Part shown: positions 18,891-27,119 of the stretch, piece after piece
Layout: each line of letters starts with the position of its first letter
How positions within the stretch are numbered: position 1 is the stretch's first letter
The notes under the pieces: model-generated
The model's input: only the letters and a program-made list of their open reading frames with translations
Told to the model about the DNA's origin: nothing
Databases searched by the model: none
Made by a program: the position numbers and the translations under genes
Assembly (NCBI RefSeq): GCF_900128425.1
Contig: NZ_LT635782.1
Coordinates: forward strand, 1,680,475 to 1,744,474
Direction of reading: 5' to 3'
Length of the DNA stretch: 64,000 nt
From: Anaerococcus urinomassiliensis
GTDB lineage: Bacteria > Bacillota > Clostridia > Tissierellales > Peptoniphilaceae

Positions 18891-19640
18891 TCATTTTATG
18901 ACCCTAGTATATTTGGAAAGAAATTTGAAATCATTTTTAGAAATCCTATCATCAGTGATGACGCTTACATCTTCTAGCTTGTAAAATGCATAGAAGTCCT
19001 CGATGCCGATTTTGCTTGAGTCTGCTACTATGAATTTTTCTGATGCATTGTCCAAAATTATTTTTTGCAAGAAACCCTCGTCTTCGTTGTAGGCAAAGGC
19101 GTTGTTTTGGCTTATGCCGTTAACACCTATGAAGGCTTTTTGGAAGCGCAAATCTTTTATCATATCTATGGCAAGGGGACCTACGAAGGCTCCTGTGATT
19201 TTTCGATACTTTCCTCCTATTAGCCTAACATTCAGGGAGTCTATCTTGATGAGCTCATTGAATAAGTATAGGGAGTTGGTAAATATGGTTAGGTGTTTGC
19301 TTATGATATATTCTGAGACATATTCCATGGTTGTCCCAGGTCCCATAAAAATTATTTCGTCATCTTCTAGAATTTCTGAAATTTTTTTGGAGATGTATTT
19401 TTTTTGATTGATATTTTTTTGTTTCTTTTCAGTGTTTGAGTACTCGATATTTGATAGGTTTCTAACTTTCTTTGCCCCTCCATGAATACGTTTTAATAGA
19501 CCTTTTTCTTCAAGCTCCTTAAGATCTCTACGTATGGTCATTTCAGTAACATTTAATGCTTTAGTAAGTCCTGAAACTTCTATTATATTTTCATCATTTA
19601 CAAGCTCAATAATTAGATCTTGTCTTTCATCTTTTAACAT
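18891..19640 (-). CDS. DeoR-family sugar-phosphate-responsive repressor (LacR/AgaR-like)
   Basis: A 249-residue regulator. The N-terminal DeoR helix-turn-helix includes 'VSGLTKALNVTEMTIRRDL' and 'LEEKGLLKRIHGGAKK'; the C-terminal DeoRC effector domain has 'FMGPGTTMEYVSEYI', 'VRLIGGKYRKITGAFVGPLA' and 'KAFIGVNGIS'. It is encoded between lacAB and the agaS-nagA-lacCD block. The probable targets are the TGTTTAT repeats in the lacA promoter. The effector in related LacR/AgaR proteins is a sugar phosphate such as tagatose-6-P; that is assumed here, not seen. Confidence 0.92.
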   Translation of the reverse strand: MLKDERQDLIIELVNDENIIEVSGLTKALNVTEMTIRRDLKELEEKGLLKRIHGGAKKVRNLSNIEYSNTEKKQKNINQKKYISKKISEILEDDEIIFMGPGTTMEYVSEYIISKHLTIFTNSLYLFNELIKIDSLNVRLIGGKYRKITGAFVGPLAIDMIKDLRFQKAFIGVNGISQNNAFAYNEDEGFLQKIILDNASEKFIVADSSKIGIEDFYAFYKLEDVSVITDDRISKNDFKFLSKYTRVIK

Positions 19641-19678
19641 TTGTCATCCTAAGAGTATATTGTTTTTTATATTTTTAA

Positions 19679-19704
19679 ATAGCGCCAATATTTATTGACG
19701 CTAT
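19679..19704 (-). terminator. hairpin after lacB
   Basis: An 11-bp stem ATAGCGTCAAT/ATTGGCGCTAT (minus strand, one G-T pair) is followed by TTTA and an AT-rich stretch. The U-tract is short, so it may be a partial terminator or mRNA-stabilising end between lacB and the deoR gene. Confidence 0.55.
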
Positions 19705-19707
19705 CTT

Positions 19708-20238
19708 TTAATCGTGGTATTCGCCTCTATCCCATTTTTCTATGAATTCGTCAAAGAATTCCTTGTTACAGAATTGAGTTTCTTTGTCTTCGCCTTGCTC
19801 TTCTTCTATGGCCATTAGCTTTTCGATTAGCTTTTTGTTTGTTTCTGTTTGTTTGTATTCAGCTGCTATAAATCTATCCACTATTTCGCAAGCTAAGTCT
19901 CTTCCTACTATCATGCCACCTATGCCTATGACATTGGCGTTTAGTTCTTCTTTGGCATAGACTGCTGTTGCGCAATCTCTTACTAGGGCACATCTTGTTC
20001 CAAAGGCCTTGTTTACTGCTGTTGTGATTCCTACGCCTGTACCGCAAAGTACTACTCCTAGGTCACATTCGCCGCTTGCTACTAATTCTCCAACTCTTTT
20101 GCCGAAAATTGGATAGTGGGTTCTAGTGTTATCGTATGTTCCTACATCTACCACCTCATGACCATTTGCTTTTAGGTGGTCTGATATTTGCATTTTTAAG
20201 TGTGTTACTATGTGGTCACATCCTAAGGCTATTTTCAT
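19708..20238 (-). CDS. lacB: galactose-6-phosphate isomerase subunit LacB
   Basis: Together with LacA converts galactose-6-phosphate to tagatose-6-phosphate. The 176 residues have the RpiB/LacAB fold: '[15 protein letters not shown]', '[19 protein letters not shown]', '[17 protein letters not shown]' with the conserved Cys, and '[19 protein letters not shown]'. Length equals the usual LacB (about 171). AGGAGGGG precedes the ATG. It follows lacA by 11 bases in the same operon. Confidence 0.95.
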   Translation of the reverse strand: MKIALGCDHIVTHLKMQISDHLKANGHEVVDVGTYDNTRTHYPIFGKRVGELVASGECDLGVVLCGTGVGITTAVNKAFGTRCALVRDCATAVYAKEELNANVIGIGGMIVGRDLACEIVDRFIAAEYKQTETNKKLIEKLMAIEEEQGEDKETQFCNKEFFDEFIEKWDRGEYHD

Positions 20239-20249
20239 ATTTTCCCCTC

Positions 20250-20702
20250 CTATAGCATTTTGTTAAGCATGTCTATTCTGATTTGGTGGCGTCCACCATC
20301 ATAGCCATGGCTTAAGAAATCTCTGATACATGATTTTGCAAGCTCTTCACCTACGATTCCTGATCCTAGGCATAATACTCTTGCTCCATTGTGGCGTTTG
20401 GTCATAAGTGAGCTTCTCTCGTCGCTTACTTCTGCGGCAATCATTCCCTTGTGTTTGGTTGCCGCCATATATGAGCCTGCACCGTATTTGTCGATTAGGA
20501 TTCCTACTGATGCATCATCTGATCCGCTTGTTAGCATGCCATCTACTTCTAGGAGTTTTTGGCAAACAGCCTTGGCGCTGTCAACAAAATCAAAGCCTTC
20601 TTGGGTTAAATCTTCGATTTCATATCCAAGATTTTTTACTTCTTCGATTAAGCTTTCTTTTAGCATTAATCCATCTTTGTCTGAAGAAATATATACTTTC
20701 AA
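20250..20702 (-). CDS. lacA: galactose-6-phosphate isomerase subunit LacA (TTG start)
   Basis: Partner of LacB; 150 residues. Family segments include '[19 protein letters not shown]', '[18 protein letters not shown]' and C-terminal '[18 protein letters not shown]'. The initiator is TTG at 20702, supported by GGGAGG six bases upstream. It is the first gene of a unit with a clear promoter and three TGTTTAT operator repeats. Because the nearby transporter is ABC-type, galactose-6-P would have to come from a kinase or another PTS. Confidence 0.93.
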   Translation of the reverse strand: MKVYISSDKDGLMLKESLIEEVKNLGYEIEDLTQEGFDFVDSAKAVCQKLLEVDGMLTSGSDDASVGILIDKYGAGSYMAATKHKGMIAAEVSDERSSLMTKRHNGARVLCLGSGIVGEELAKSCIRDFLSHGYDGGRHQIRIDMLNKML

Positions 20703-20716
20703 ATTTTCCTCCCTTT

Positions 20717-20782
20717 TGTTTATAAATGTTTGTTTATTTTCTTATTTGTTTATATTGTATTAGCCTACCTTCCTAAAGTCAA
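20717..20782 (-). promoter_or_regulatory. lacA promoter with three LacR/DeoR-type operator repeats
   Basis: The minus-strand promoter is TTGACT (20777-20782), 17 bases, TACAAT (20754-20759). On the plus strand TGTTTATAAA, TGTTTATTTT and TGTTTATATT occur at 20717, 20731 and 20747, overlapping the -10 and the transcription start. These fit the TGTTTNWTTT consensus known for lactococcal LacR. The presumed regulator is the DeoR protein encoded just downstream of lacB. Confidence 0.8.
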
Positions 20783-20802
20783 TCGATTTTGCTAAAGATA
20801 TT

Positions 20803-20842
20803 AAAAAAACTAGCTGAGAAGGTATTAGCTTCTAAGCTAGTT
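20803..20842 (-). terminator. terminator after the BadF-family kinase gene
   Basis: On the minus strand an 8-bp stem AACTAGCT/AGCTAGTT, with a second inner stem TAGAAG/CTTCT, is followed by a run of T. It separates the fucosidase-kinase genes from the lacA promoter. Confidence 0.85.
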
Positions 20843-20859
20843 AATTTTTTGATAAAATA

Positions 20860-21783
20860 TTATTCAAATTTCAAGTTTCCAGCATAAATTTCTTTTGCCA
20901 AAATCACAGATCCGTCTACTGGACTTGTGTATGGTTTTACTATACTTACATTGGATTTAATCTTTGTCTTTATCTCTTCGTAGAGTGGATCGCCTATGTT
21001 TGTGACTCCTCCAGAAAATGATACGTCAACCACTCCATCAAAGTTTAGATTCTTTGTTATGGCGTCTATGACCATAGCAATTTCATCTGTTACTTGGTCT
21101 AGGATATCGAGGGCGTATGGATCATTTTCATTTAATGCTTGGTGGAGGATGCGAGCAAGTGCTGCTATCTCATCACGTCTCATATTGTCTGTGATATCAA
21201 ATATTTCAAAGTCATCTTCCATGGATAGTTTTTCTTTTACCATGTCGTAGATTTTAGTTTTTTCTATTCTGCCATCGCTCATTTTTGTAAACAAGTTTAG
21301 TAATTTTAGGCCAATCCAATATCCGCTTGCTTCATCTCCTAGGAATGGTCCCCAGCCAGAGCATCTCATTGAGTTGCCTTCTTGGTCACGACCATATCCT
21401 ATTGCTCCTGTACCTATTACTATGTTTATGCCAGGCTTAGCATCAAGTGATCCTGCCCAACCATTGACGCAATCATTTTCTACTGTGAACTTGTCGTTGC
21501 CAAGGACTCTTCTGATTCCCTCGTGGATGTACTCTTCTGTGTCTGGGTATTGGCCATAGCCTGGAGCTGCCACAAAGGTATAGTCAATCTCTGATGGATT
21601 GATGCCTGCTTGCTTACAAACGTCACCTATACCAAGTTCTATTATGTCAAAATATTCTTGTTTGCTTACTTGTTTTGGGTGGATGGTTATTTGTTTGTCT
21701 TCGAACTTTTCTCCATTTACATCTAGTAAAAAGGCTGTTTTTGTTCCACCACCATCTATACCTAAAAATATTCCTTCAGTCAT
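20860..21783 (-). CDS. BadF/BcrA-type ATPase, N-acetylhexosamine kinase family
   Basis: A 307-residue actin-fold kinase. It starts with the phosphate-1 motif 'GIFLGIDGGGTKTAFLLD', has the acidic 'ENDCVNGWAGS', 'IVIGTGAIGYGRD' and 'GWGPFLGDEASGYWIG' typical of N-acetylglucosamine kinases, and ends with an adenosine-binding 'VDVSFSGGVTNIGDPL'. Length is normal for the family. It is 17 bases from the fucosidase gene. In this locus it is the obvious candidate for 6-phosphorylating sugars imported by the Mgl-type ABC transporter, such as GalNAc, GlcNAc or galactose. Substrate choice is inference. Confidence 0.85.
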   Translation of the reverse strand: MTEGIFLGIDGGGTKTAFLLDVNGEKFEDKQITIHPKQVSKQEYFDIIELGIGDVCKQAGINPSEIDYTFVAAPGYGQYPDTEEYIHEGIRRVLGNDKFTVENDCVNGWAGSLDAKPGINIVIGTGAIGYGRDQEGNSMRCSGWGPFLGDEASGYWIGLKLLNLFTKMSDGRIEKTKIYDMVKEKLSMEDDFEIFDITDNMRRDEIAALARILHQALNENDPYALDILDQVTDEIAMVIDAITKNLNFDGVVDVSFSGGVTNIGDPLYEEIKTKIKSNVSIVKPYTSPVDGSVILAKEIYAGNLKFE

Positions 21784-21799
21784 AATTTTCCTTTCTATA

Positions 21800-23122
21800 T
21801 CAATTATTATTTTTTAAGACTATCTTAATTACTGTGTCTGTATCATCAGGCAATTGGCATGTGCTGGAGCCTGGATATATTTGGGCAAAGGTCAGTTTGT
21901 CATATGCTTTTATTACCCAAGAATCTGAAACAGTCACTTCAGACCCATCGTAAAGGTAGGTCATATAATCTATTTCATCCTTATCTAGGCCAATTAGTGG
22001 CAAAGGTCCAATTGGCGCCTCAAAGATATGGGCATAGATCACATTATCTTTTTTGGTGTAATAGCCCCAGTCAGGTTTTGGCAAGTCTTTTGCCCTGCCA
22101 CAGCCGTAAATCGATTCAGAGTTCTTGTCAAACCACCTGCCAAAGTCTTCCAAAGTTTCTAAGCTTTGTCTAGGCATATAGCCTCTTGCAGTTGGTCCAA
22201 CATTTACAAGCATATTGCCATTTTTGCTGACACATTCTACAAGTTTTCTGATTAGTAGTTTGGATGATTTAAATTCTTTGTCATTGGCATTGTAGCCCCA
22301 ATTGTTGTTCATAGTTAGGCAAAGTTCCCAAGGAACGTCCTCGCCATTGACGTTTTTGATGCCCTCATAAGGAAGTATTTGCTCAGGGCTTACAAAATCT
22401 CCAGAATATGGACTAGGATTTTTTGTCACTATAGAGCCAAAACCTTCACCAGAAGTTTCTAGCCTATTATCCATTATCACGTCTGGCTGATATTTTCTAA
22501 CCATTTCCACAATTTCCTTAGCACCCCACTTGTCTCCGTACATATCTTCGTAGGAGAAGTCAAACCAGAGTATATCTAGCTTGCCATAGTTTGTGACTAT
22601 CTCTTTGATTTGATTATGGAGAAATTTCTTATAGTTGTCCCAATCAATTTTCTCATCCTTGAATCTTTCGTCCTTGTAGTGGGGACTGTGGATGTCATTA
22701 TATTTGGGAAAGTCCTTGTGGCTCCAGTCAATCAAGGAAAAGTATAGGCCGACCCCAAGACCTTCAGCTCTTACTGCCTCTACATATTCTTTTACTAGAT
22801 CTCTACAAGCTTTTGTATTTGTAGCCTTGTAGTCTGTGTACCTGCTGTCAAAAAGACAAAATCCATCGTGGTGTTTGGCTGTAAGAACCATATATTTCAT
22901 ACCAGCCTTTTTGGCAGCCTTGGCCCAAGCCTTCGGATCATAGTCTATTGGATCAAATTGGTCCATATATTTTAGGTAATCATCTAATTCTATTTTTTCA
23001 AAACTTCTAACCCATTCTCCCCTGGCTGGGATGGCATAGATCCCCCAATGAATAAACATACCAAAACGGGCATCTCTAAACCATTGAGTTCTCTTGTTTA
23101 TTTGTTCAAGTGAATTGGTCAT
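21800..23122 (-). CDS. alpha-L-fucosidase (GH29)
   Basis: Retaining alpha-L-fucosidase of 440 residues without signal peptide, so it should act on imported or released oligosaccharides in the cytoplasm. GH29 hallmarks: 'WFRDARFGMFIHWGIYAIP', 'AKHHDGFCLFDSRYTDY', 'LGVGLYFSLIDWSH', and 'LDILWFDFSYED' where the Asp of WFD is the expected nucleophile. 'GNMLVNVGPTARG' marks the end of the barrel. AGGAGG precedes the ATG. It is co-directional with mglBAC but separated by a terminator-like hairpin. Confidence 0.93.
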   Translation of the reverse strand: MTNSLEQINKRTQWFRDARFGMFIHWGIYAIPARGEWVRSFEKIELDDYLKYMDQFDPIDYDPKAWAKAAKKAGMKYMVLTAKHHDGFCLFDSRYTDYKATNTKACRDLVKEYVEAVRAEGLGVGLYFSLIDWSHKDFPKYNDIHSPHYKDERFKDEKIDWDNYKKFLHNQIKEIVTNYGKLDILWFDFSYEDMYGDKWGAKEIVEMVRKYQPDVIMDNRLETSGEGFGSIVTKNPSPYSGDFVSPEQILPYEGIKNVNGEDVPWELCLTMNNNWGYNANDKEFKSSKLLIRKLVECVSKNGNMLVNVGPTARGYMPRQSLETLEDFGRWFDKNSESIYGCGRAKDLPKPDWGYYTKKDNVIYAHIFEAPIGPLPLIGLDKDEIDYMTYLYDGSEVTVSDSWVIKAYDKLTFAQIYPGSSTCQLPDDTDTVIKIVLKNNN

Positions 23123-23158
23123 ATCTCCTCCTTTTAAGAATTTACCCTTATTTCCAAG

Positions 23159-23182
23159 AAAAAAGGCAGCCTGTGCACTGCC
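23159..23182 (-). terminator. intrinsic terminator between mglC and the fucosidase gene
   Basis: On the minus strand GGCAG/CTGCC with an 8-base loop is followed directly by six T. It lies after the mglC stop and only 37 bases before the fucosidase start, leaving no room for a promoter. Fucosidase and kinase expression probably depend on read-through or on a promoter inside mglC. Confidence 0.75.
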
Positions 23183-23193
23183 ATTTTCTACTT

Positions 23194-24225
23194 TTATTTT
23201 TTCTTGATTCTCTTTCTTGTATCAAGTGCTACTGTTAGTATAATCAAAATTCCTTTGATGATGATTTGTACATAGGAGTTTAGGCCGATGTATAGCAAAC
23301 CGTAGTTTATAACCTGAAGGATTATAGAGCCTAAGACTATACCAGGTATTGTTCCTATACCCCCGGAGAATGATACTCCACCTATTAGGCAGGCTTCGAT
23401 GGCATCTAGGTCATAGCCCTCACCTGTAGTTGTTGTAACAGATCCTAGTCTAGGACCTTCCAAGAATCCTGATAAGCCATACATAATACCAGATATTATG
23501 AAGACTATCATGATTGTTTTTGTAACGTTGATACCAGAAACTTCTGCAGCTTCTGGGTTGCCACCTACAGCAAACATATTTTTACCTAAGACTGTCTTGT
23601 TCCAAATAAACCACATGATGATAGATGCTATTGCAGCATAGATTATCAAATATGGGAACATGAGGTCAGTTCCTGGAATCTTAAATCCACCTCTTACAAG
23701 GTTGGCATATTTTTCGTCAAAACCACCAATTGGTTGTGGTCCATAAGGGTTGGCTGCTATAAATAATTGCAAAATACCAAAGATTGCAAGTTGGACACCA
23801 AGGGATGCTATAAAGGCGTGTAGTTTAAGATAAGCTACACCAAAACCGTTTAGGGCACCACATATAGCGCCGATAACTATAGCTGCAAGCAAGCCAAAGA
23901 TTATATTAGCCCCTTGGATATTTGGGAAAAACTTTTGTGGGAAGTCAGATGATTGTAGCAAGGCTCCTGCAATAGCTGCTGTGAAACCTACTATTCTACC
24001 AGCTGAAAGGTCAGTTCCCGCAAGGATTAATAGACCACCAGTACCAAGGGCTATAAATAACCTTGTAGCTGTCTGTGATAAGATATTTATTATATTTCTT
24101 GGATTTGTTATAAAGGTTGGGTCTACTATGATTATTCCAATAATCAAGGCCAGGATTATGATAATCAAGGCGTTGTTTAAAATAAATTCTTTAAAATCAA
24201 ATTTTTTCTTTTCTGTAGTTTCCAT
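23194..24225 (-). CDS. mglC: sugar ABC transporter permease (MglC/RbsC family)
   Basis: Integral membrane permease of 343 residues with about eight to ten helices. Family segments: 'GTGGLLILAGTDLSAGRIVG', 'GALNGFGVAYLKLHAFIASL', 'FAVGGNPEAAEVSGINV' (the loop contacting the ATPase) and 'CLIGGVSFSGGIGTIPG'. It follows mglA by nine bases. With the MglB-like binding protein the system most resembles galactose/methyl-galactoside importers, though related amino sugars are possible cargo. Confidence 0.92.
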   Translation of the reverse strand: METTEKKKFDFKEFILNNALIIIILALIIGIIIVDPTFITNPRNIINILSQTATRLFIALGTGGLLILAGTDLSAGRIVGFTAAIAGALLQSSDFPQKFFPNIQGANIIFGLLAAIVIGAICGALNGFGVAYLKLHAFIASLGVQLAIFGILQLFIAANPYGPQPIGGFDEKYANLVRGGFKIPGTDLMFPYLIIYAAIASIIMWFIWNKTVLGKNMFAVGGNPEAAEVSGINVTKTIMIVFIISGIMYGLSGFLEGPRLGSVTTTTGEGYDLDAIEACLIGGVSFSGGIGTIPGIVLGSIILQVINYGLLYIGLNSYVQIIIKGILIILTVALDTRKRIKKK

Positions 24226-24233
24226 TTTACCAC

Positions 24234-25730
24234 CTATACATACATGGCTTGTAGGGCCATGATCTTCTCTTGATTCAAGTCTTTGTTGTTTTCTTCAATT
24301 CCTGCAACTTTTCCATTGCTCATTACCATGATTCTATTACAAATCATCTGCAATTCTGCCATCTCTGATGATATGAAGATTACTGATTTGCCAGTTGTTG
24401 CAAGATCTTGGATTAGCTTATAAATCTCATACTTTGCGCCGACATCTATACCACGTGTTGGCTCATCTAGTAAGAGTATATCAGGATCTGTCAAAAGCCA
24501 GCGACCAATGATTACTTTTTGTTGGTTACCACCAGATAAGTTCATGATTTTGGTATGTTGACTTGGAGTTTTTACACTCATTGAGTCTATAACTTTGGTA
24601 GTACTGTCCTTTAAGGCTTTTTCATTTACAAAGCCTTTTTTGGCATATTCGCGCAAGTTTGCAATAGTTGAGTTAAATCTTATGCTGGCATATGGGAAGA
24701 TTCCTGTAGCCCTACGCTCTTCTGTAACTAGGGCAAAACCATTTTTGATAGCTTCTTCAGGATTTCTATTTTCTACCTTCTTGCCAGAAACATAGATTTC
24801 TCCAGATTCTTTTTGTCTAAGACCAAAAATAGTCTCAACAAGTTCAGTACGCCTAGATCCAACAAGGCCAGCTATACCCAAGACTTCACCTTTTTTTAGG
24901 TCAAATGATACATCAGTTACAGTTGGTTTGTATTTACCAGTAAGGTTTTTAACTTCTAATAAGACTTCATCTCTCTCGTATGATTCTGGGTTTAGGTCCT
25001 TGGCATCAAGCTTTCTTCCTACCATTAGCCTTATTATCTCGTCTTTGGTCAAATCACTCGCCTTATTTTCCGCTATGAATTGGCCATCACGCATGACTGT
25101 AACATAATCTGAAATCGCAAGGATTTCTTCCATCTTGTGGGATATGTAAATAATCCCTACACCCTCTGATCTCAATCTGTTAATAATTTCAAATAATTTT
25201 TCAACTTCAGATTCTGTCAGAGAACTTGTAGGCTCATCCAATACTAAAATCTTGGCATCGTAGGAAACAGCCTTGGCTATTTCTATCAATTGCCTTTCTG
25301 CAACTGAGTATTTGCCTATGATTTTCTTAGGATCAAAATCTAGGCCAAGCTTATCAAATAGTGCCTTGGTCTCATCGTTCATCTTTTTGCTATCAATAAT
25401 ACCACGCTTGTTTGGAAATCTTCCTAGCATAATATTTTCTGCTACAGAACGCATAGATACTTGGTTTAGCTCCTGGTGAACCATAGCAACACCAGAGTCT
25501 AGAGCATCTTTTGGGCCCTTGTAAGAAACTTTTTTTCCATCTATGTAAATATCCCCACTATCTGGAGTATAGATTCCAAACAAACATTTCATAAGGGTAG
25601 ATTTGCCAGCTCCATTTTCGCCCATAAGGGCATGAACTGTGCCTTTCTGTAAGGTCAGTTGTGCATTATCTAAGGCCTTTACCCCGGGAAATGTTTTGTT
25701 TATTGATTTCATTTCTAATAAATTGGTCAT
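24234..25730 (-). CDS. mglA: sugar ABC transporter ATP-binding protein (MglA family, two ATPase domains)
   Basis: A 498-residue fused double ATPase energising CUT2-type sugar import. The N-terminal half has Walker A 'GENGAGKSTLMK', signature 'SVAERQLIEIAKA' and Walker B 'ILVLDEPTSSL'. The C-terminal half has the degenerate Walker A 'GIAGLVGSRRTELVE', signature 'LSGGNQQKVIIGRWL' and 'ILLLDEPTRGIDVGAK', as usual for MglA/RbsA. The ATG at 25730 is preferred: the GTG two codons upstream lies within the AGAGGTG ribosome site. It is encoded between mglB and mglC. Confidence 0.94.
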   Translation of the reverse strand: MTNLLEMKSINKTFPGVKALDNAQLTLQKGTVHALMGENGAGKSTLMKCLFGIYTPDSGDIYIDGKKVSYKGPKDALDSGVAMVHQELNQVSMRSVAENIMLGRFPNKRGIIDSKKMNDETKALFDKLGLDFDPKKIIGKYSVAERQLIEIAKAVSYDAKILVLDEPTSSLTESEVEKLFEIINRLRSEGVGIIYISHKMEEILAISDYVTVMRDGQFIAENKASDLTKDEIIRLMVGRKLDAKDLNPESYERDEVLLEVKNLTGKYKPTVTDVSFDLKKGEVLGIAGLVGSRRTELVETIFGLRQKESGEIYVSGKKVENRNPEEAIKNGFALVTEERRATGIFPYASIRFNSTIANLREYAKKGFVNEKALKDSTTKVIDSMSVKTPSQHTKIMNLSGGNQQKVIIGRWLLTDPDILLLDEPTRGIDVGAKYEIYKLIQDLATTGKSVIFISSEMAELQMICNRIMVMSNGKVAGIEENNKDLNQEKIMALQAMYV

Positions 25731-25749
25731 AAACACCTCTATACAATAT

Positions 25750-25781
25750 AAGGGGCTGGCGCTAATAAGCCACCGCCCCTT
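25750..25781 (-). other. stem-loop between mglB and mglA
   Basis: AAGGGGC/GCCCCTT plus an inner TGGC/GCCA form a GC-rich imperfect hairpin in the 63-base mglB-mglA gap. There is no long T-tract. Such hairpins often protect the upstream binding-protein mRNA and lower downstream expression, giving an excess of binding protein over the permease. Confidence 0.6.
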
Positions 25782-25793
25782 AATACCAGTTAA

Positions 25794-26930
25794 CTATTTA
25801 GTATATTTTTGATATTTAATTCTGAAAGATTTGCCATCTTCACCTAGATCGTATCCTTCAGTATCTTTGAAGTTTCCACCATTAAATTTATTTTTAATAG
25901 TATCTACTAGAGCTTTTGCCATACCTTCAGCGTCTTGTTTAACAGTACCTGTCATTGTTCCTTTATCGATTTCTGCTACTGCTGGGTCTGTTGCATCAAC
26001 ACCTACTACTACGACGTTATCATCAGAAGAACCTGTGTTCATACCTACAGCTTGTAGAGCTGATATAGCACCTATAGCCATTCCATCGTTATTTGCTATA
26101 ACTGCATCTATGTCGTCTTTGCTTGTTTGTAGCCATGTATCCATAGCTGTTTTTGCTTGGTTTGTATCCCATTTTGCATCCTGGAAAGCAACTTCGTTTA
26201 CTTCAACGCCGTTTTCTTCAAGAGTTTTTACAGAGAATTCTGTACGAGCTTTAGCTTCTGGGTTATCAAGACCACCATTTAACATAACATAATCAAGTTT
26301 GCCATTGCCATTTCTGTCCATGTCGCCAGCATTCCACAATTCTGTAAGTATTTCACCTTGCATAACACCTGCTTCTGGAGCATTTGTTCCTACAAAGAAG
26401 AAATTGTCTAGGTCTTCATCTGTTAGAGACTCTGTCATATCTCTGTTAAAGAAGATTGTTGGTATACCTGCTGCTTTGATAGTTTCCATAGCTGTTGGTG
26501 CAGCAGAAATGTCTACTATGTTTAGCAAAATACCATCAACGCCTTGAGCTACTACGTTGTTGATTTGGTCAGTTTGTGTACCTTGGTTGTTTTGACCATC
26601 TTGGAAAACAAATTCTATAGAATCGTCAGCTTCATCAAGTTTTTCTAATTGTTGACGAACTGATGCGATGTATGTATCAGAACCATTGTAGAGTAAAACT
26701 GCGATTTTCTTAGTTTCGCCGTTTGTAGTTTCTTCTTTATTTTCTTCTTCTGCTGGCGATTCAGCTTCTTTTGAATCTTCTTTAGATTCTTCTGCTTTTT
26801 CTTCTGCTGGAGCTTCTGTAGCTGCCTTGTTATCTTCTGCTGGTGCTTGGTTTGAATTACCACCACAAGCAGTTAGACCTAATGATAAAGCCATAACTAA
26901 GGCAAAGTTTGCAAATTTTTTAATATTCAT
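25794..26930 (-). CDS. mglB: galactose/glucose-type periplasmic-binding lipoprotein (MglB family)
   Basis: A 378-residue secreted lipoprotein: signal peptide with lipobox 'LTAC' (Cys about residue 22), then a Glu/Lys/Ala-rich low-complexity linker to about residue 75, then a type I periplasmic-binding fold. 'KIAVLLYNGSDTYIASVRQ', 'GVDGILLNIVD' and 'VIANNDGMAIGAISALQAVG' are typical. 'DMDRNGNGKLDYVMLNG' matches the calcium-binding loop of MglB, which points to the galactose/glucose subgroup. It is the first gene of its operon, behind a strong promoter and a cre-like site. Confidence 0.93.
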   Translation of the reverse strand: MNIKKFANFALVMALSLGLTACGGNSNQAPAEDNKAATEAPAEEKAEESKEDSKEAESPAEEENKEETTNGETKKIAVLLYNGSDTYIASVRQQLEKLDEADDSIEFVFQDGQNNQGTQTDQINNVVAQGVDGILLNIVDISAAPTAMETIKAAGIPTIFFNRDMTESLTDEDLDNFFFVGTNAPEAGVMQGEILTELWNAGDMDRNGNGKLDYVMLNGGLDNPEAKARTEFSVKTLEENGVEVNEVAFQDAKWDTNQAKTAMDTWLQTSKDDIDAVIANNDGMAIGAISALQAVGMNTGSSDDNVVVVGVDATDPAVAEIDKGTMTGTVKQDAEGMAKALVDTIKNKFNGGNFKDTEGYDLGEDGKSFRIKYQKYTK

Positions 26931-27000
26931 AAAACCCTCCTGTTGAATATTAATATAAGCACTAAAATATAGGATAGTACTTTATTTGAAGCATAAATAA

Positions 27001-27014
27001 TGAAAACATTTGCT
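27001..27014. promoter_or_regulatory. cre-like CcpA site downstream of the mgl promoter
   Basis: TGAAAACATTTGCT matches the cre consensus TGWAARCGYTWNCW at 13 of 14 positions. It lies 13 to 26 bases downstream of the -10 of the mgl promoter, where bound CcpA would block elongation or initiation. Confidence 0.6.
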
Positions 27015-27026
27015 TCTTTAGTACAT

Positions 27027-27055
27027 ATGATATAACTTTATTAAATTATTGTCAA
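27027..27055 (-). promoter_or_regulatory. mglBAC promoter
   Basis: The minus strand has TTGACA (27050-27055), a 17-base spacer and TATCAT (27027-27032), followed by an approximately 95-base leader to the mglB ATG. Near-consensus sigma-70 promoter. Confidence 0.8.
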
Positions 27056-27119
27056 TATAAAGATGATAAGCTTTAGCTAAAATGGTTTAATGTATGTATG
27101 TAAAACTTTGGAGGTAATC

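Noticed and set aside
20389..20763. Plus-strand ORF of 124 codons opposite lacA
   Set aside because: Shadow of lacA with no ribosome site, running through the lac promoter.
26645..26866. Minus-strand 73-codon Lys/Gln-rich ORF
   Set aside because: It is another frame of the low-complexity Glu/Lys linker of mglB and has no ribosome site.
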